From Rebecca billardiae RCC1528 (lineage: Eukaryota > Haptophyta): a stretch of DNA of 64,000 nucleotides. Position 1 is the first letter of the stretch, and every line of letters starts with the position of its first letter. This document shows positions 23,281-35,270 of this stretch, piece by piece. The DNA is taken from the NCBI GenBank assembly GCA_965240325.2, contig OZ251245.1, forward strand, positions 186,001-250,000, in the 5' to 3' direction. Made by a program: the position numbers and the translations under genes. The notes below the pieces were generated by a model that saw nothing but the letters and a program-made list of their open reading frames with translations, did no database searches and had not been told where the DNA came from.

Positions 23281-25585
23281 ATGGTCACCATGAGCACATT
23301 CAACCCGCTCGCGGCCGCCAACTGGCTCACGTCCGCCGCCGCGTCGGCTGTGGGGAGCAGCTCGCCGGCGTCGTCGCCGCCGCTGCGCGTGACGGCGGGC
23401 GCGGTGGTCGACGTCTCGACCACGCCCACGGCCGCCTCGTCGCCCGGCGTCGACGCCCCCGAAGCCTTCTACTCGCCGCACAGCGGCCTCTCGCCCGCGC
23501 CGATCTCGCCGGTCGGCGCCGCGCTGCGCTCCGCGCGGCACTCGGCGACGACCGAGCCCTCCTCGGCCGCCGGTCCGTCGTGCACGCACACGAGTACGTC
23601 GCACGCGCCCGTCCGGCGCGACGACCTCGCCGAGGCCGTGACGAGCTCCCTCGAGCGCGGGGGCGGGCCGGGCGGCGGCTCGGACGCTCACGGCAGCCGT
23701 CACGCCGAGCTGATGCGCGATGAGGAGGAGGAGACGACGCCGCCGGTCGAGCTGCGGTACTCGCCGCCGTTGGCCTCGCGTGGCAAGGCGGACGTGCCGA
23801 GCACCGCCGTCCACGTGCCGCTCGGCGTCGGCGGGCCGGACTCGCCACAGCACCAGCGCTCACCGTTCGCGCCGCAGCGGCTGCGCGCGAGCGCCGGCTC
23901 GAGCGGCAGACTCTCTGCACTGGCGCCCAACTCGCCTCGCTCCGCGGGCGAGGTGTCGGGCGTGACGAGCAGCGTCCGCCGCCGCCTCGTCGGCCCGCCC
24001 GACGCCGCCGCGCCGCGCGCCAACAGCGCCAGCCCGCAGTTCGCCCCGCGCACGCCGCCGCCGTCGCCCAAGCCCCTGCCGCTCCCGTGCGAGCGGCCGG
24101 CGCGCGGGCGCGTGCCAGTGACTCTGCAGTGGGGGCACGGCGGGCACGCCGTCTCGGTCGTCGGCTCGTTCACCGGCTGGTCGACGCAGCTGCCCATGCG
24201 CGCCGAGGCCGCCACGCCCGCCGCCACCTCCTTGGGCGCTCGGCTGCGCTCGCTCGGCGGCGGCGGCGGAGGGGCGCCCACAGAGCATTGGCTCACACTC
24301 TACCTCTGCCCTGGGCGGTGCGCATTCGCGCGCGCCGCTCGCGACTGCGCGCGCGCGCGCACGACGCCCGCGCGCGCGCGGCGCGCTCACGCGCCCCGGT
24401 GCGCACGCGCGCGCGCGCGCAGCCACGAGTTTCTCTTCATCGTCGACGGCACGGCGCCCAAGGCGTCGGCGGCGCAGCCGTCGCAACCGACGGAGTCGTC
24501 CGCGCCGCGCGCGCCCGCCGACGCGGCGCACGCAGCCGGCGGCGGCGGCGCGAGCCGCGCGATCCCGGCCTCCTCGCCGCCGGCCGACCCCGACCGCCTG
24601 GGCGCGAGCAAGGCGGGGGCCGGCGGCGGCGGCACCGCCACCGCGCAGAGCGGCCCGCCGCCGCATCAGAAGCCTCTCGTTGTGAACTACATCGACGTGG
24701 ACGACGGCGCGGCCTTTGAGGCGGCGGGCGCGGCCCATCCGATCGATTCGGAGACGCTGCGGCTGCCGCGCGCGCCCGTCGTGCTCCCGGCGCGGCGCGG
24801 CGCGGAGGCCAGCCCGGCGGGCTCGGGGCCGGACTCGCCGCTGCCCCTCGCGCCGCCGCCGTGGCGCGGCGGCGCGGCGGGCGGCGCGGCGCACGGCCCG
24901 CAGGCTGACGCCGCCGCCGACGCCGCCGACGCCGACGGAGGCTTCTCTCAGAAGCTTCCGCCGTTCGCCGAGCTCACCTCCTCCGCGCCGCCTCGCCTCC
25001 CCGCCAGCCTGGGCCAGCTCGTCCGGCCGCACGTGTACGCGGCCGCGGCCGCGGCCGCGCGACGCTACGGCGCCGCTGAGGGCGCGGCCGTGCTTGCCGA
25101 GGTGGGCGCGATGCGGCCGCCTCCGCTCCCACTGCCTGAGGCCGAGGCCGCGCGCGGCGCGCCGGGCGCGCCTCACGTCGACCTGGGCCACTGCGTGCTC
25201 GCGCGGCCGTTCATGCTGCAGCCGGACTCGTACGAGGACGAGCCGGCGGTCGACATGGCGCCGCCCAGCTCGCACGCCGCCGCCGCCGCCGCCCAGAAGC
25301 TTCCGCCGAACCTTCCGGGCAGCGCCTCGCTGCCGGCGCCGAGCACGGCGGCGGCCGAGGGCGGCGGCGGGGCGCGCGCCGACCTCGCGCGGCGCGCGAG
25401 CGGCGGCGAGGAGCCCATCGTGCTCTTCACCCCGTCCCGCTGGCGCACCAAGCGGGTCGTCTCCTATCTGTACAAGCCGCTACCCACTGTACCCACGCTA
25501 CCCACTTTACCCACCTCGGCGGCCGGGCTCGCGCCGCGCTCGCACACGGAGCCACCGGGTGCGGCGGCTGGTGGCGGCGACGCGC

Positions 25586-25622
<37 letters not shown>

Positions 25623-26412
25623 TGACGCCGCGATGCCGCTGCCTCCACGCGTGCCGCACTCGCGCTCGACCCCGCCCATCGCCGTGCCGCTCAGCTCCGC
25701 CGCGTCGCAACTCCCCGCCGCGCCCGCCAGCCAGTTCGGAGCCGGCGCCACCGCCGGCAGCGCAGGCTGCCACGCGCATGCACGCTCACTGCCATCCGCG
25801 CAGCCACGGATGGCAGCAGGCTCTCCCGCGTCCCTCGCGCCGCCGCACGGGGGCGCGCCGCCGATCCCGGCCAGGTCCACCGGCGACCTGCCGCCGTCGC
25901 CCTTTGTCGCGCCGCTAGGCCCAGTCGCGGTCGACGCTGCCCGCCACCGTCCCCACGCGTGGGGCGGCGGCGGCGGCTACTCCCCCCCACCCAAGCAGGC
26001 GGCGGCGGTGCCCGCGGGCGCGGCGCTCGGGGCGGGCGAGCCCGCCATCATGCGCGGCGCGGATGGCTCGATGGACTCGCTCGGCGAGCTCGAGCTCGAG
26101 TACGACCTCGAGGCGTGCGACCTGCCCATGCCGCCCGCGCCCACGTCGGGGGCCACGCCCGGCGGCGCGCGCGTGCGCTCGCCGCGCTTCGCGCCCGGCA
26201 CGGCCTGCGCAGCCGACGGCGGCCCGGCCGTTCCCGCCGCCGTGAGCTGCGAGTTTGCGCCGATGGCGATCAGCCGCGACGCGTCGATGGACGGCCTGTC
26301 GGGCGGCGCAGCAGGCCCGCAGTCGGCCAACGCGGCGGACGGCGAGGACAGCAAGGCGCCGCCCACACTCGACGAGGACGCGACGTTGTGGCACATGGAC
26401 CTCAGCGTTTAG
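23281..26412 (+). CDS. AMPK/SnRK1 beta-subunit-like protein with CBM48
   Basis: Two exons, 23281-24317 and 24423-26412, about 1,008 aa. The 105-nt intron is a multiple of three and open, so retention would add 35 Arg-rich residues. Splicing restores 'LCPGRHEFLFIVDGTA', the core of a CBM48 glycogen-binding domain that begins 'VTLQWGHGGHAVSVVGSF' followed by 'TGW' near residue 280. Such domains in AMPK beta subunits bind starch or glycogen. C-terminal pieces match the beta-subunit ASC domain: 'LGHCVLARPF' near residue 600 and 'VLFTPSRWRTKRVVSYLYKP' near 680, interrupted by about 70 low-complexity residues. Canonical beta subunits are 270-420 aa; this one is enlarged by Ser/Pro/Ala-rich regions rich in possible phosphosites. 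Energy-sensing kinase scaffold is the inferred role. Confidence 0.8.
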
Positions 26413-27180
26413 TCCGGTACGTGAGTCGCGGACTCCAGCGGGTCGGCGTGCTGCTGCGGCAGTCCGCTGGCCCGCGATGCCCGGTACGGCGAACGGCGTT
26501 GGCGGCATCATCTAATGTCGGCATATTCGGCGGTTGGCGCACGGGGTGCCGGCGCGACTCGCCTCCCGGACCCGCGGACCACCGGACTTGCGACGCCGAC
26601 TTGGCTGTCTGGCTCCGGTAGTTGACCCCTGCCAGTCCGCGGTCATAGAAACCGGGCGTACCGAAAATGATCTTCGCATTCCTGCGGCCGAATGAACGCC
26701 CGACGAAGTGTCGTCCCACAGGGCCCCAAGTAGGGTTGCTATGCATGGATATATGGCCGCCCGTAGTGCGACGAATACGGTGATCCGCACTGACCGGATG
26801 ACTCGGCTGTCTGAGTGACTCGGCCGTGACGGCCGTCGGCGGTCCGTCCGGCGGACTCCGCGGACGTCACCGCCCGGTCCCGGACGACATTCTGATCGTC
26901 GCGCTGCTATATATATATCTATCGAACATATATTCGTGCATGCGCGCATCGCCGCTATAATGCTCGGTCCTCCGCCGACGCGCGGCGGTAAGTAGTCTGC
27001 TGATGATGATGGCATACGTGTCACGTCGGCCGGGCCGCCCGCTCGCACGGGCGGCCGAGGCACGCGGCAGTGGCACCATTGGCGCGGCCGTCTGGATCGG
27101 GCCTGCCTCGCGCGATCGGGGCGCGTCTCCGTCGCGGCACATGGCGACGTGATGCAAGAGCACGCCTGGCGATCGCCGAC
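26413..27180. other. Intergenic between convergent genes
   Basis: About 770 bp between the AMPK-beta-like gene (plus) and the coiled-coil gene (minus). It includes a short TATATATA stretch near 26910-26935. No gene or repeat is recognised. Confidence 0.5.
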
Positions 27181-27418
27181 TCATCGTCCCGGCGCAGCTG
27201 CGCGCACGAACGCCGCGGATGGGCGAGTCGTGGCTGACGGCCTGCCGCCGCCCCGCGCGCCGCCCGCCGCCGCCGCGCTCGGCGAGCCTGAGGTGTGCGT
27301 GGCTGGCGAGGAACCGGGCGCGGGAGGGGCGCCGGCGATGCGCATCACGGAGCGCTCGTGCCTGCGCTCGAGCGCGGTGAGTGCGCGCGTCGGCGAGGGC
27401 GTGTGCGCCACCGCGGCA

Positions 27419-27449
<31 letters not shown>

Positions 27450-28256
27450 CGGCTACGGCCGCCTCGGCGGCGCCGAGGGGCGCGGGCGGCGACGCGCGCC
27501 CGCCCGAGAAGGAGCCTGCCGGTGAGAGGCTGGCTGCCGAGAGCGCGCCGCCGCCGTTGGGCGCGGCGGGGCGGGGCCCCTGCGAGGCGGCCAGCTTGCC
27601 CTGCAGGTCCCGCACGCGCGTCTCGAGAATCGAGATGGAAGCCTCCTCGTGCATAAGCATGCGCGCCGCCTGCTCTTCCGTGTGGAGGCGCGCCTGCTGC
27701 TCTGCCTTGAGCTGAGAGGCGAGCGTCGCGACGACGTCGTCGTCGGGGGACGCGGCGAGGAGGGCGGAGGAGCCGCCGTTCGCGCCGGCGCACGGCGAAG
27801 CCCCGTCCCCCGCGCCTGCCGCGCATCCGGGCCCCGCGCCCGCCAGCCCGTCGGAAGTGGCCGCGCCGCCGCCGAGCGGCTCGCGCGGCGACGGCGGCGT
27901 GAGCTGCAACTGCAGCTGGACGCCGCCGCTGGCCGTCGGCGAGGTGGTCACGTGCAGAGTGGTCCGCTCGGCGCCCTCGTGCTCGGCGCTGCTGGCCTGC
28001 GCCGCCCCGCCGCCGCCCGCCGCGCCGGCACCGGCACCACCGCCGCCAATGCCCGCACTGCCCGTGAGTGCACGAGCCGGGTTGGCCGCGGCCGTCGCGG
28101 GCGTCTCCGGTGGCACGCCAGCGCCGCCCTTGCCAGGCGCACTGCCGCGCTCGGCCGAGCCCACCAGCTCGGCGCCGGCGCCGTCCCCGGAGCGCAGTGC
28201 CCCCGGCACGGCCGCCGCCGCGCCCACGCTGCCGCCCAGGGCCGGAGGCGTGCCCA

Positions 28257-28290
<34 letters not shown>

Positions 28291-29671
28291 CCTCGCGCCC
28301 GTGTGTGCCTCAAGCCGAACCAACTGCGCGTCGAGCGCCGCCTCCGCCGCCGCGAGCTCCGAGGCGCTGACGCCACCGCGCGCGGCATCCGCGGCCATGC
28401 TGCGCACGTCCATATTCAACGAGCCCGATGCCGACGGCGCCGACGGCGCGTCCGGGAGATTGCGCGCAGATTGCATCTCCGACGAGATCTCCGAGTCCAG
28501 CGCGTCGACCTCGGAGCGCAGCGCGGCGAGGCGCGGCGAGCGCGACGCCGCACCGCCGCGCGTGCGCGGCATGGACGGCCTCGAGGTCCTTGAGAGCTGC
28601 GCGGAGCGAGGCGCGCATGCGGCGCGCGGCATGGGGCGCGCCAGCTGGTGAGCGCCACCGCCGTGGCGACCGGCGTGGGGGACGCAAGGCGCCTGGTGTG
28701 CCGCCGTGGTGCCGCCGGCGCGACCACCAACAGACACAGACAGAGTGCCCGGCGGTGCGTGGGCTTGCCGGGTGTGGCCACCGCGCGGGGCGCGCGCGCC
28801 GCGCGGCGGCGGGCGCGGGCGCACGCACCGAGGAGAGCTCCGAGCCGCTGCCCACGTGCACCGGCGGCGGCCGCGCGCCGCCCTCGACCCCGTCCGGCGT
28901 GCACATGCCTGTCGCCTCCGCGCCGCCACCCGGCATTGTCGCCCCCGCCGCGCGCAGCCCAACGGCGCCGGGCGCCGCAAGCGCGCCCGCGGGCGAGAGC
29001 GCGCGAGGCGCTTCGGGGGAGCCGCTCAGCCCGCCGGACGCGACCTCAAGCAGCTGGTTCAGCGGCCGGCTTGGCGCCGAGAGCCGTTCGAACTCCGCCG
29101 CGAGCCTCGCCGCGTCTGCCGCCGTGCTTGCAGCGTTTTCTGGCAGAAGCGCTCGCCCGAGCACGCCGCGCACGCGCGCGCGGAACTCGGCGAGGTGCGC
29201 GGCCTCGTCGTCGAGCAGCGCGCACAGCTGCTTGCGCGCGTGCGCCAGCCGGCCGAGCCGCCCCTGCGCCGCGCGCTCCAGGTGCTCGCACTCGCCGACG
29301 CCGCCCGCTGCATGCACCTCCTCGGCCATGTCGGCCGCTGCGGCCGCGATGCCCTGCGCCATGGGGACGTGCTGCTCGGCGAGCGGCGTCACGGCGTCTG
29401 CGGGTAGCCTGATGGAAGGCGCATACACGCCCGCCGTGGGGCTCGTGCCGCCCCCCGCGCCCGCGTCCTCGCACTCGCGTGCCGGCTCGGCGCAGCTGCT
29501 CGGGCCAACCGTGTTCGCGACGGGTGGCGATAGGGCGGCGCCGCCGCTCAGAGCCGCAGGGCCATCGGGCTTGTCCGGGGGCGCGTCCAGACGAGAGCGC
29601 GCGAGCAGCAGCTCGATGCGCTTCGCGCGCTCCTCCTTGGGTATGAGCGCGTGGGCCGTGCGCAGGGGCAT
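27181..29671 (-). CDS. Coiled-coil protein, function unknown
   Basis: Two exons, 29671-28829 and 28596-27181, about 752 aa. The 232-nt intron has GTGCGTG and GCGCAG ends and phase 0 on both sides. ATG 29671 opens with a basic helix ('KEERAKRIELLLARSRLD'). Predicted coiled coils lie around residues 110-200 ('HARKQLCALLDDEAAHLAEF'), just after the splice ('LAALRSEVDALDSEISSEMQ'), and near residue 600 ('ATLASQLKAEQQARLHTEEQ'). Gly/Ala/Pro runs, including a poly-Gly stretch, separate them. No catalytic motif or transmembrane segment is visible. A structural or adaptor role is inferred from coiled-coil content alone. It is divergent from the small gene at 29935, with 263 bp between start codons. 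Confidence 0.7.
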
Positions 29672-29934
29672 GGGTGCTCAGCTCGAAAGCTCCTTGCGCA
29701 CCCGACTCGGCGCCGCCGAGGACGATGGGCAATGGCGACGGAGGGGTCAGCAAATGACTCAGTAAGCGGGTACCGCTGTAGACTATCATGCGGGTAGAAC
29801 TCGCGCAATCGGCTGGGAAAGCTGTGAGTATGATAATCATCATTCATCGGCTGCCACGGAACGCCGACGACGATTGACGAGCCCCCACGAGCGGCTGGTT
29901 CAAACGCTCGTGTGGCCGCACAGCCGCGACGGCG

Positions 29935-30390
29935 ATGGCCACATCGCCGACCACGCTCGCGCGAAGAGCCGCGCGCTTCCAGCGCGAGGCCATGTCGGGT
30001 CCCCCGCCCATCCCCCAGCGCAAGATGGCCTGGGCTGGAGGCAAGATCGCCTCGAACAAGGACGCGGCACTCAAAAAGTTTGTCGAGCGCAAGGGCGGCG
30101 AGGAGAACTTCTCCGCCGTCCACCTGGACGCGGCCAAGGCGGCGCCGCCCGCGGCACAGCGTGCGCGCGTGCTGCAACGCGCGTCTGGCAACGCCGAAGC
30201 GAAGGCCTCTGAGCACTCCGAGAAGACTGTCTCGAAAAGTACCAAGGTCGAGATGCGCCTCCGCTCGAAGCTCGAGCAGATTGAAGCGCTCGAGGCCAAG
30301 CAAGCGGCGGGGCACGAGCTCGAGCTCAACCAGATCGAGAAGATCGGGCGGAAGCAGCTGCTTCTGGCGCAGCTCGCGGCAGTGCACTAG
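29935..30390 (+). CDS. Small basic helical protein, PYM/eIF2A C-terminus-like
   Basis: A single-exon frame of 151 aa ending at TAG 30388-30390. The N-terminus is basic and the middle is helical and charged. The last 45 residues ('LRSKLEQIEALEAKQAAGHE' followed by 'LELNQIEKIGRKQLLL') resemble the C-terminal helical motif shared by eIF2A and PYM-type proteins, in which a basic helix precedes 'LE.NQ.EKI'. Those proteins act with the small ribosomal subunit or exon-junction complexes, so a translation-related role is possible but inferred from this short motif. An alternative start is ATG 29992 ('MSGPPPIPQRK'). Codon use is less extreme than in neighbours. If the resemblance is chance, this is simply a small unknown protein. 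Confidence 0.65.
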   Translation: MATSPTTLARRAARFQREAMSGPPPIPQRKMAWAGGKIASNKDAALKKFVERKGGEENFSAVHLDAAKAAPPAAQRARVLQRASGNAEAKASEHSEKTVSKSTKVEMRLRSKLEQIEALEAKQAAGHELELNQIEKIGRKQLLLAQLAAVH

Positions 30391-30679
30391 GGGCTGCCAC
30401 GTGCGTCGGCATCGATGGCCGCGTGTACACTATGTCCAGCTGCCCGCGGGCGCCGGATCCCGGGCGGATCCGCGCAGTCCGAGGACAGCGCCGGATGACG
30501 GCTCGGAAGGAAATCAGGAATAACTACCGCTCGGATCCGCGGGCACGACCATCACGGGCATCGACAGTCACTTGATGATCCGCTGAGGCGTGACACTGTG
30601 GCCATGGAAAATGTATACCGCCTGGCTCTGGTCACTGTCCGGGACGTCCAGCACTGGGCCTGGGGTGCATTTCTATTTT

Positions 30680-31446
30680 CTATGTGCGAATCAAGGCCTA
30701 TATGGCCGGCCATGACCGATGATATTGGCCGCTAGGCGGCCATGGCCGATGGTTAGCGGTCGACCAGCCATCTCTGGCCGATGGGTATTGGCCGATGGCC
30801 CGGTCCGGCGGCCGGACCGCCGAGGCCGCGCCGGACGGCACGGCCACGGCGCCGGAGCGTGGCCGCGCGTGCGCACGCCGCGCGGGCTGCAGCACTGTCC
30901 TACTCTGCACGGTCGTAGTCCGAGAGGGCTGCCCCGGGGCTCGGCCGACCCAACTGGTGGACTTGATGAGCCCCATCAGCGGCGGTCTCGACCGAGCTTG
31001 GCAGGTGTGTGTGTGTGTGAGTGTGATGTGTCGGTTAATCTGATGATATCATCAATTAAGCTACAGACGACTATGTCTATATTGTATTCTGCGCGCCGGC
31101 CCGGAGAGTGAAGGACGCGAGATGCAGGCGGCGAGCCCGGCGCCGACTCCGACGAGGGCGAGTCAGCGGCCGCACCCGCGCCCGCGACCGCGCCCACGCC
31201 CGCGCCCACGACCCCAGTACTTCTGCCACGGCTCGCGCTTGCACTGCCGGCAGCAGCGCTGCTGCATCGTCTGCCGACGCTGCGACTGCTGCAGCCTCTC
31301 AGCGGCGAGCGGAAGAGCGGTGGCTGCCGCAGCGCAGTAGTCGGCTGCAAGCAGCTTATTCTGCGACGAGATCATGCCCAGACAGAGTCAAGCCGACCTC
31401 GCCGGGGTACTACCATACGTTCTGCCTTATTCGGAGTGGTGAATAA
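30680..31446. repeat. Dispersed repeat shared with 36097-36900
   Basis: A roughly 770-bp sequence repeated with small indels at 36097-36900, from the terminal CTATGTGCGAATC to GAGTGGTGAATAAT. It includes GGCCGA-rich subterminal DNA, a (GT)n run near 31004-31020, and a CGCGCCCACGCC-rich stretch. It forms the left part of the TIR element in both copies. Confidence 0.85.
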
Positions 31447-31496
31447 TATATATATATATGACCGCGTTCCGCGGTCCTTCCGTAGAACCAACGTAG

Positions 31497-32596
31497 TTAG
31501 GGGCCCGCGGTGCACCCTCCGTCGGCTGCTGTCTCAGTCTGGTCAACATGGCGGGCCGATGAGGACTGTCGCCGCGGGCCCGCGCGAAGAAGTACGGACG
31601 GCGGCCGGGGCAGCGGCGCGCGCGCGCAGGGCGAGCCTGCCTTGAGGTGCTCGCGCTGCGCCACGCGCTCGACGACGGGCCGCTGGTCGCTCAGCCGGCG
31701 CGCCTCGTGCCGGCAGAGCGAGAGCGCGCACCACTCTGCTGGCCCCACCCCCAGCGGCCCCAGCCTGCGCTCACGGCGCTGCGCAGCCGCGCACCGAGAG
31801 GCGAGACCGAGCGGAGCTCGGGGTGGAACGAGGCGAGCGGCGGGTCGCGCCTGCCGCCGCGCGTGCGCGCCTGCTCCACCGCGCCACCGTGCTCGCCCGC
31901 CGCCTCCTCCGCCGCGTCGGCCTCGAAGCCACGGCGGCGGCCAGCCAGCCTCCGACCGAGGCGCCGGAGCCCGTGCGTGCTCACTCACCCGGCGCGGTGG
32001 CGCCCTCGAGTCGACGGCCGTCTACTCCACAGCTGGCTGCTCGAGCTGCTGCACGGGGCGTCGCGACGAGGGCGCCGCGCGCGCCCAGCGCGTCCGTCGC
32101 CGCGTCGCGCAGCGCGTCGAGCTCGGCGCCGCGCTTCGCCAGCTCGGCGCCCAGCGCCTCCGTGCGCACTCGTGTCTCATTCGATTGTCGTCATCGCGCT
32201 CGTCGGCTCCGTGGCGAGCCCGCGGGGCGGACGAGCGGACTACTGCGCGCCGCAGCAGGAGCAGCGCGCGGCGCGCAGCGCTCCGCGCGCAGCAGGGCCG
32301 TCTCCTCATCCACCGAGTGCACGGCCTGCGCGGCGGCGACGGCGGCGCGCGCCGCCGCGGGGGGACGCAAGCGCTGCGGGCCGAGATGAGTCCGGCCGCC
32401 GAGCCGCGGTGGCGGCGTCGGCGTGCGCGCCGGGCGAGGTGGGCGAGCTCACGCGGCCCGGGCTCAGCACGCCCGTGCACAGCGCCGGCCGCGGTGGCGA
32501 GCGCGCACCGCTCGGCCGCGGTGGCAACCGGCTCAGCGGTTGATGTTTGATTGTTTGAAGCCGCGAGGTCAGCGACGTCTCCGATGACTCGGCCAT
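31497..32596 (-). pseudogene. Possible captured coiled-coil gene fragment
   Basis: Within the long TIR element the minus strand is suddenly very GC-rich, like host exons. It opens with 'MAESSETSLTSRLQTIK' (ATG 32596) and later shows coiled-coil pieces in different frames: 'VDEETALLRAERCA', 'TEALGAELAKRGAELDALRD' near 32160-32100, and 'EARRLSDQRPVVERVAQREH' near 31710-31650. A good donor (GGTGAGTGAG) lies at about 31985. No continuous gene model could be built, and the pieces have no named family. The best reading is a host gene fragment with introns, captured by or inserted in the element; it could also be a poorly resolved active gene. Confidence 0.3.
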
Positions 32597-33064
32597 GATT
32601 GTGGTCCTCCTTCGCCCACGGGTGCTTTGTCGACCATCCGCTGGAGGCGCGCCAACGTCGGTACGGACAGCGCCTGCTTGAGCGTCGTGATGTGCATCAG
32701 CTCGAGCCGGCCGAAGATGGGCCCGCCGACGGCGATGATCATGATGTGCGCGCTTGCCGCTTGGGCACCCGTCCTCGTCGCGAGACGCTGGCGGGCGGGT
32801 AACCCGTTTTTCTTTCATATCAATATGACCCCCGCGTGCGCAAAATAATGCAAACCGGCAAACAGCGCGCTCGGTACGCCGACATGCAGTTTGAAACAGT
32901 CGTAGTATATGACCCATGCACATGCACTTTGTCAAAACAATACGGCCCTTGGACCGGCGACCAAGTTTTCAATAGCGTCGATGACACGATGACTAAACTT
33001 TACTGACAAAGTGACGGCCTTCGATCTTCGACCCCACGGCCGTCCAACGACATACGCGGAATGA

Positions 33065-35227
33065 CCTTGGGCGCGGCCTTTTAAGCTGTGATGGACAGCA
33101 ATACCCCCCTCAAAAAATCGAAAACTCACCCTCCAACAGTAGCCTGGTCCAAACGCACTGGAGCACTTTCGGGGATTTTATCGCCAAATGAACGCGGGCC
33201 CCTAGGCACGCGCTCACACCCGGAAACAGCGTAACAAATGGGCCCAGCCCGGGCGCAGCAAAAGTTTCGGCCTAAAAATCGCATCCGTGGCCCGTCGTGA
33301 GCGTGCGCGCGCGCGCCGCGGACAACTACGGACACATAGAGAATCGTCAGTCTGAATGTGGGTAAGTAATTAGCCGAAATGAGCCCAAACGCACGAACTT
33401 ACTTATTGGCGTACGTCGAGGCGAGCATGAACCTTGGTACAGGCCATTAGGATGGGCTCTGGTCTGTGCGCAAGTGGCCGTACTCAACTACTGCAAGATC
33501 GACTATATTACCCACGTGTACCCGCATATTATGGGAAATGTACCCGCATAAATATGCTTTCTGAGTCTTTATAATTAAATGCCACTATGTCGTTACATAT
33601 TCGCCATAGGTGGGTAGCTGTCCCAGGCTGCACGATTAGTGCGGCGCTCTGGGTGCAGTGGTCGGACGAGGCTCCGCCTGGCCTTCCGCGCACTCCTGCA
33701 GACAAGAAGAGGGCCGGACTCCCACCCGGCCAGGCGTGCGGCAGTCGGTCAGGTGCTGGACCTGGTCTGGAGACCATCTCCTGCGTGGCGACTGGCCGAT
33801 ATGCGGCACAACGCGCGCCGCCGTGAGCCACACGGCAGGTTCGCAACGGATCCGGTTCGCGTGTCCATGGCGGCGTGCATCGAGTCATTCAAGCTGTCAA
33901 GTCGCGTGCCACGCCCGCCCTTTCACTTGGGGCATCAGCACTGCCTACAACGACGACATGTGCGTCCTTAGACGAGGCATAATCGCGGTTCTAGCTGCTC
34001 GTCCAAGGGTCAGATCGCACGTCTTTGCTCGCCCGACAGCCTCAACGGCGGACTGATGTGATCCGCGGGTGACGATGCGACCGCTTCGAGTGCGCCTACG
34101 GCCACCACCGGGGTGGGGATCGTTCATGGGCACCCTCCGCGTGCCATGACATGCTCTGGCCGTGCGTGGTGACTTGACCCACCGCGCGTAAACGGGGACG
34201 ACACCCGAGCACGTGCTTCCGAGCCACCCGAATGGCACAATGTGCCACCCATGGACACCAAACACCTGCCAGAGCGCGAGCCTTGCGTGCTGGAGTAGCC
34301 GTACGACACCATGGAAGACGTATGAGCGCTCTCAACCATCTTCAAGCGACGACTCCGTCGACTCTGCCTCGCAGACCGCGGTACGATCCTCGACCTTGTG
34401 CTCGCAGCAAAGGCCATGACGGTAAAGCAGCACCCAGGGGATGGGAGTCAGCCGGCAGCCACTACAATGTAACTGTACATACCCAGCCCCGCAAGGCGAG
34501 CCATCCTGATCGCCCCCAGCCCGTCATACAGCTCCACGAGAAGCACAAATCGACTGCCGCCGCTCTGGACCGGACCCATGCGCAAACGTGACGGGACTGG
34601 CCGGATGAAGCGTTGGCGATGCGCAGCGCGCCCAACGCTGGTGGTGGCATCGAGTACATGCTAGGGGTAGGCGGTGCCCCATGCGAGCCGTCGCGTGCCG
34701 CGCATATTCCCGGAGGTGCCCCTTCTCGAAGGCGCAGCGCAACCCAGCAGCTGAGCGTTCGACGCGCGCCGTCGGGCGAGAAGTCGACCTGGCGACGGAC
34801 CGCGGGCGGCGGAAGCAACGCAGACATGTCGCTCAAGATGTGCACGCACACCGCCGGGGCACCCGAACGATGTGTCCAGCACTACACCTGACACGAGGCG
34901 GCGCAGTCGTCCAGTCGAGGCTCTCGAGCCCCTTCGACCTTCGTCGCGGCGAGCCGTCGGACGGCCGGTGGCGATTTTTGACGAGCGCGAGGAGAGACGA
35001 GAAAAATCGGGAGAAATGAGGCGCCCAAAATCCGAAAAAGGCTTTTTCAGTGGCGAAAATCGGGATGGACCAGGCTACGGCAACAGCCCTAAACATCGTC
35101 CCCCGTCCCCTTTTCTTTGATCAAAAGATCTTTTTGACAACGTAGTGAGGGCCCCCGGCGGGGCTCCACGCTACGCGCTCCGCCCTGCACCGCGGGCCAT
35201 TATTGCGCCGAAAATGAAAATAAATTA

Positions 35228-35270
<43 letters not shown>

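Noticed and set aside
30680-31446. Small Cys-rich peptide in the dispersed repeat ('CHGSRLHCRQQRCC')
   Set aside because: The second copy at 36.7 kb has indels that break it; it looks like repeat-derived noise.
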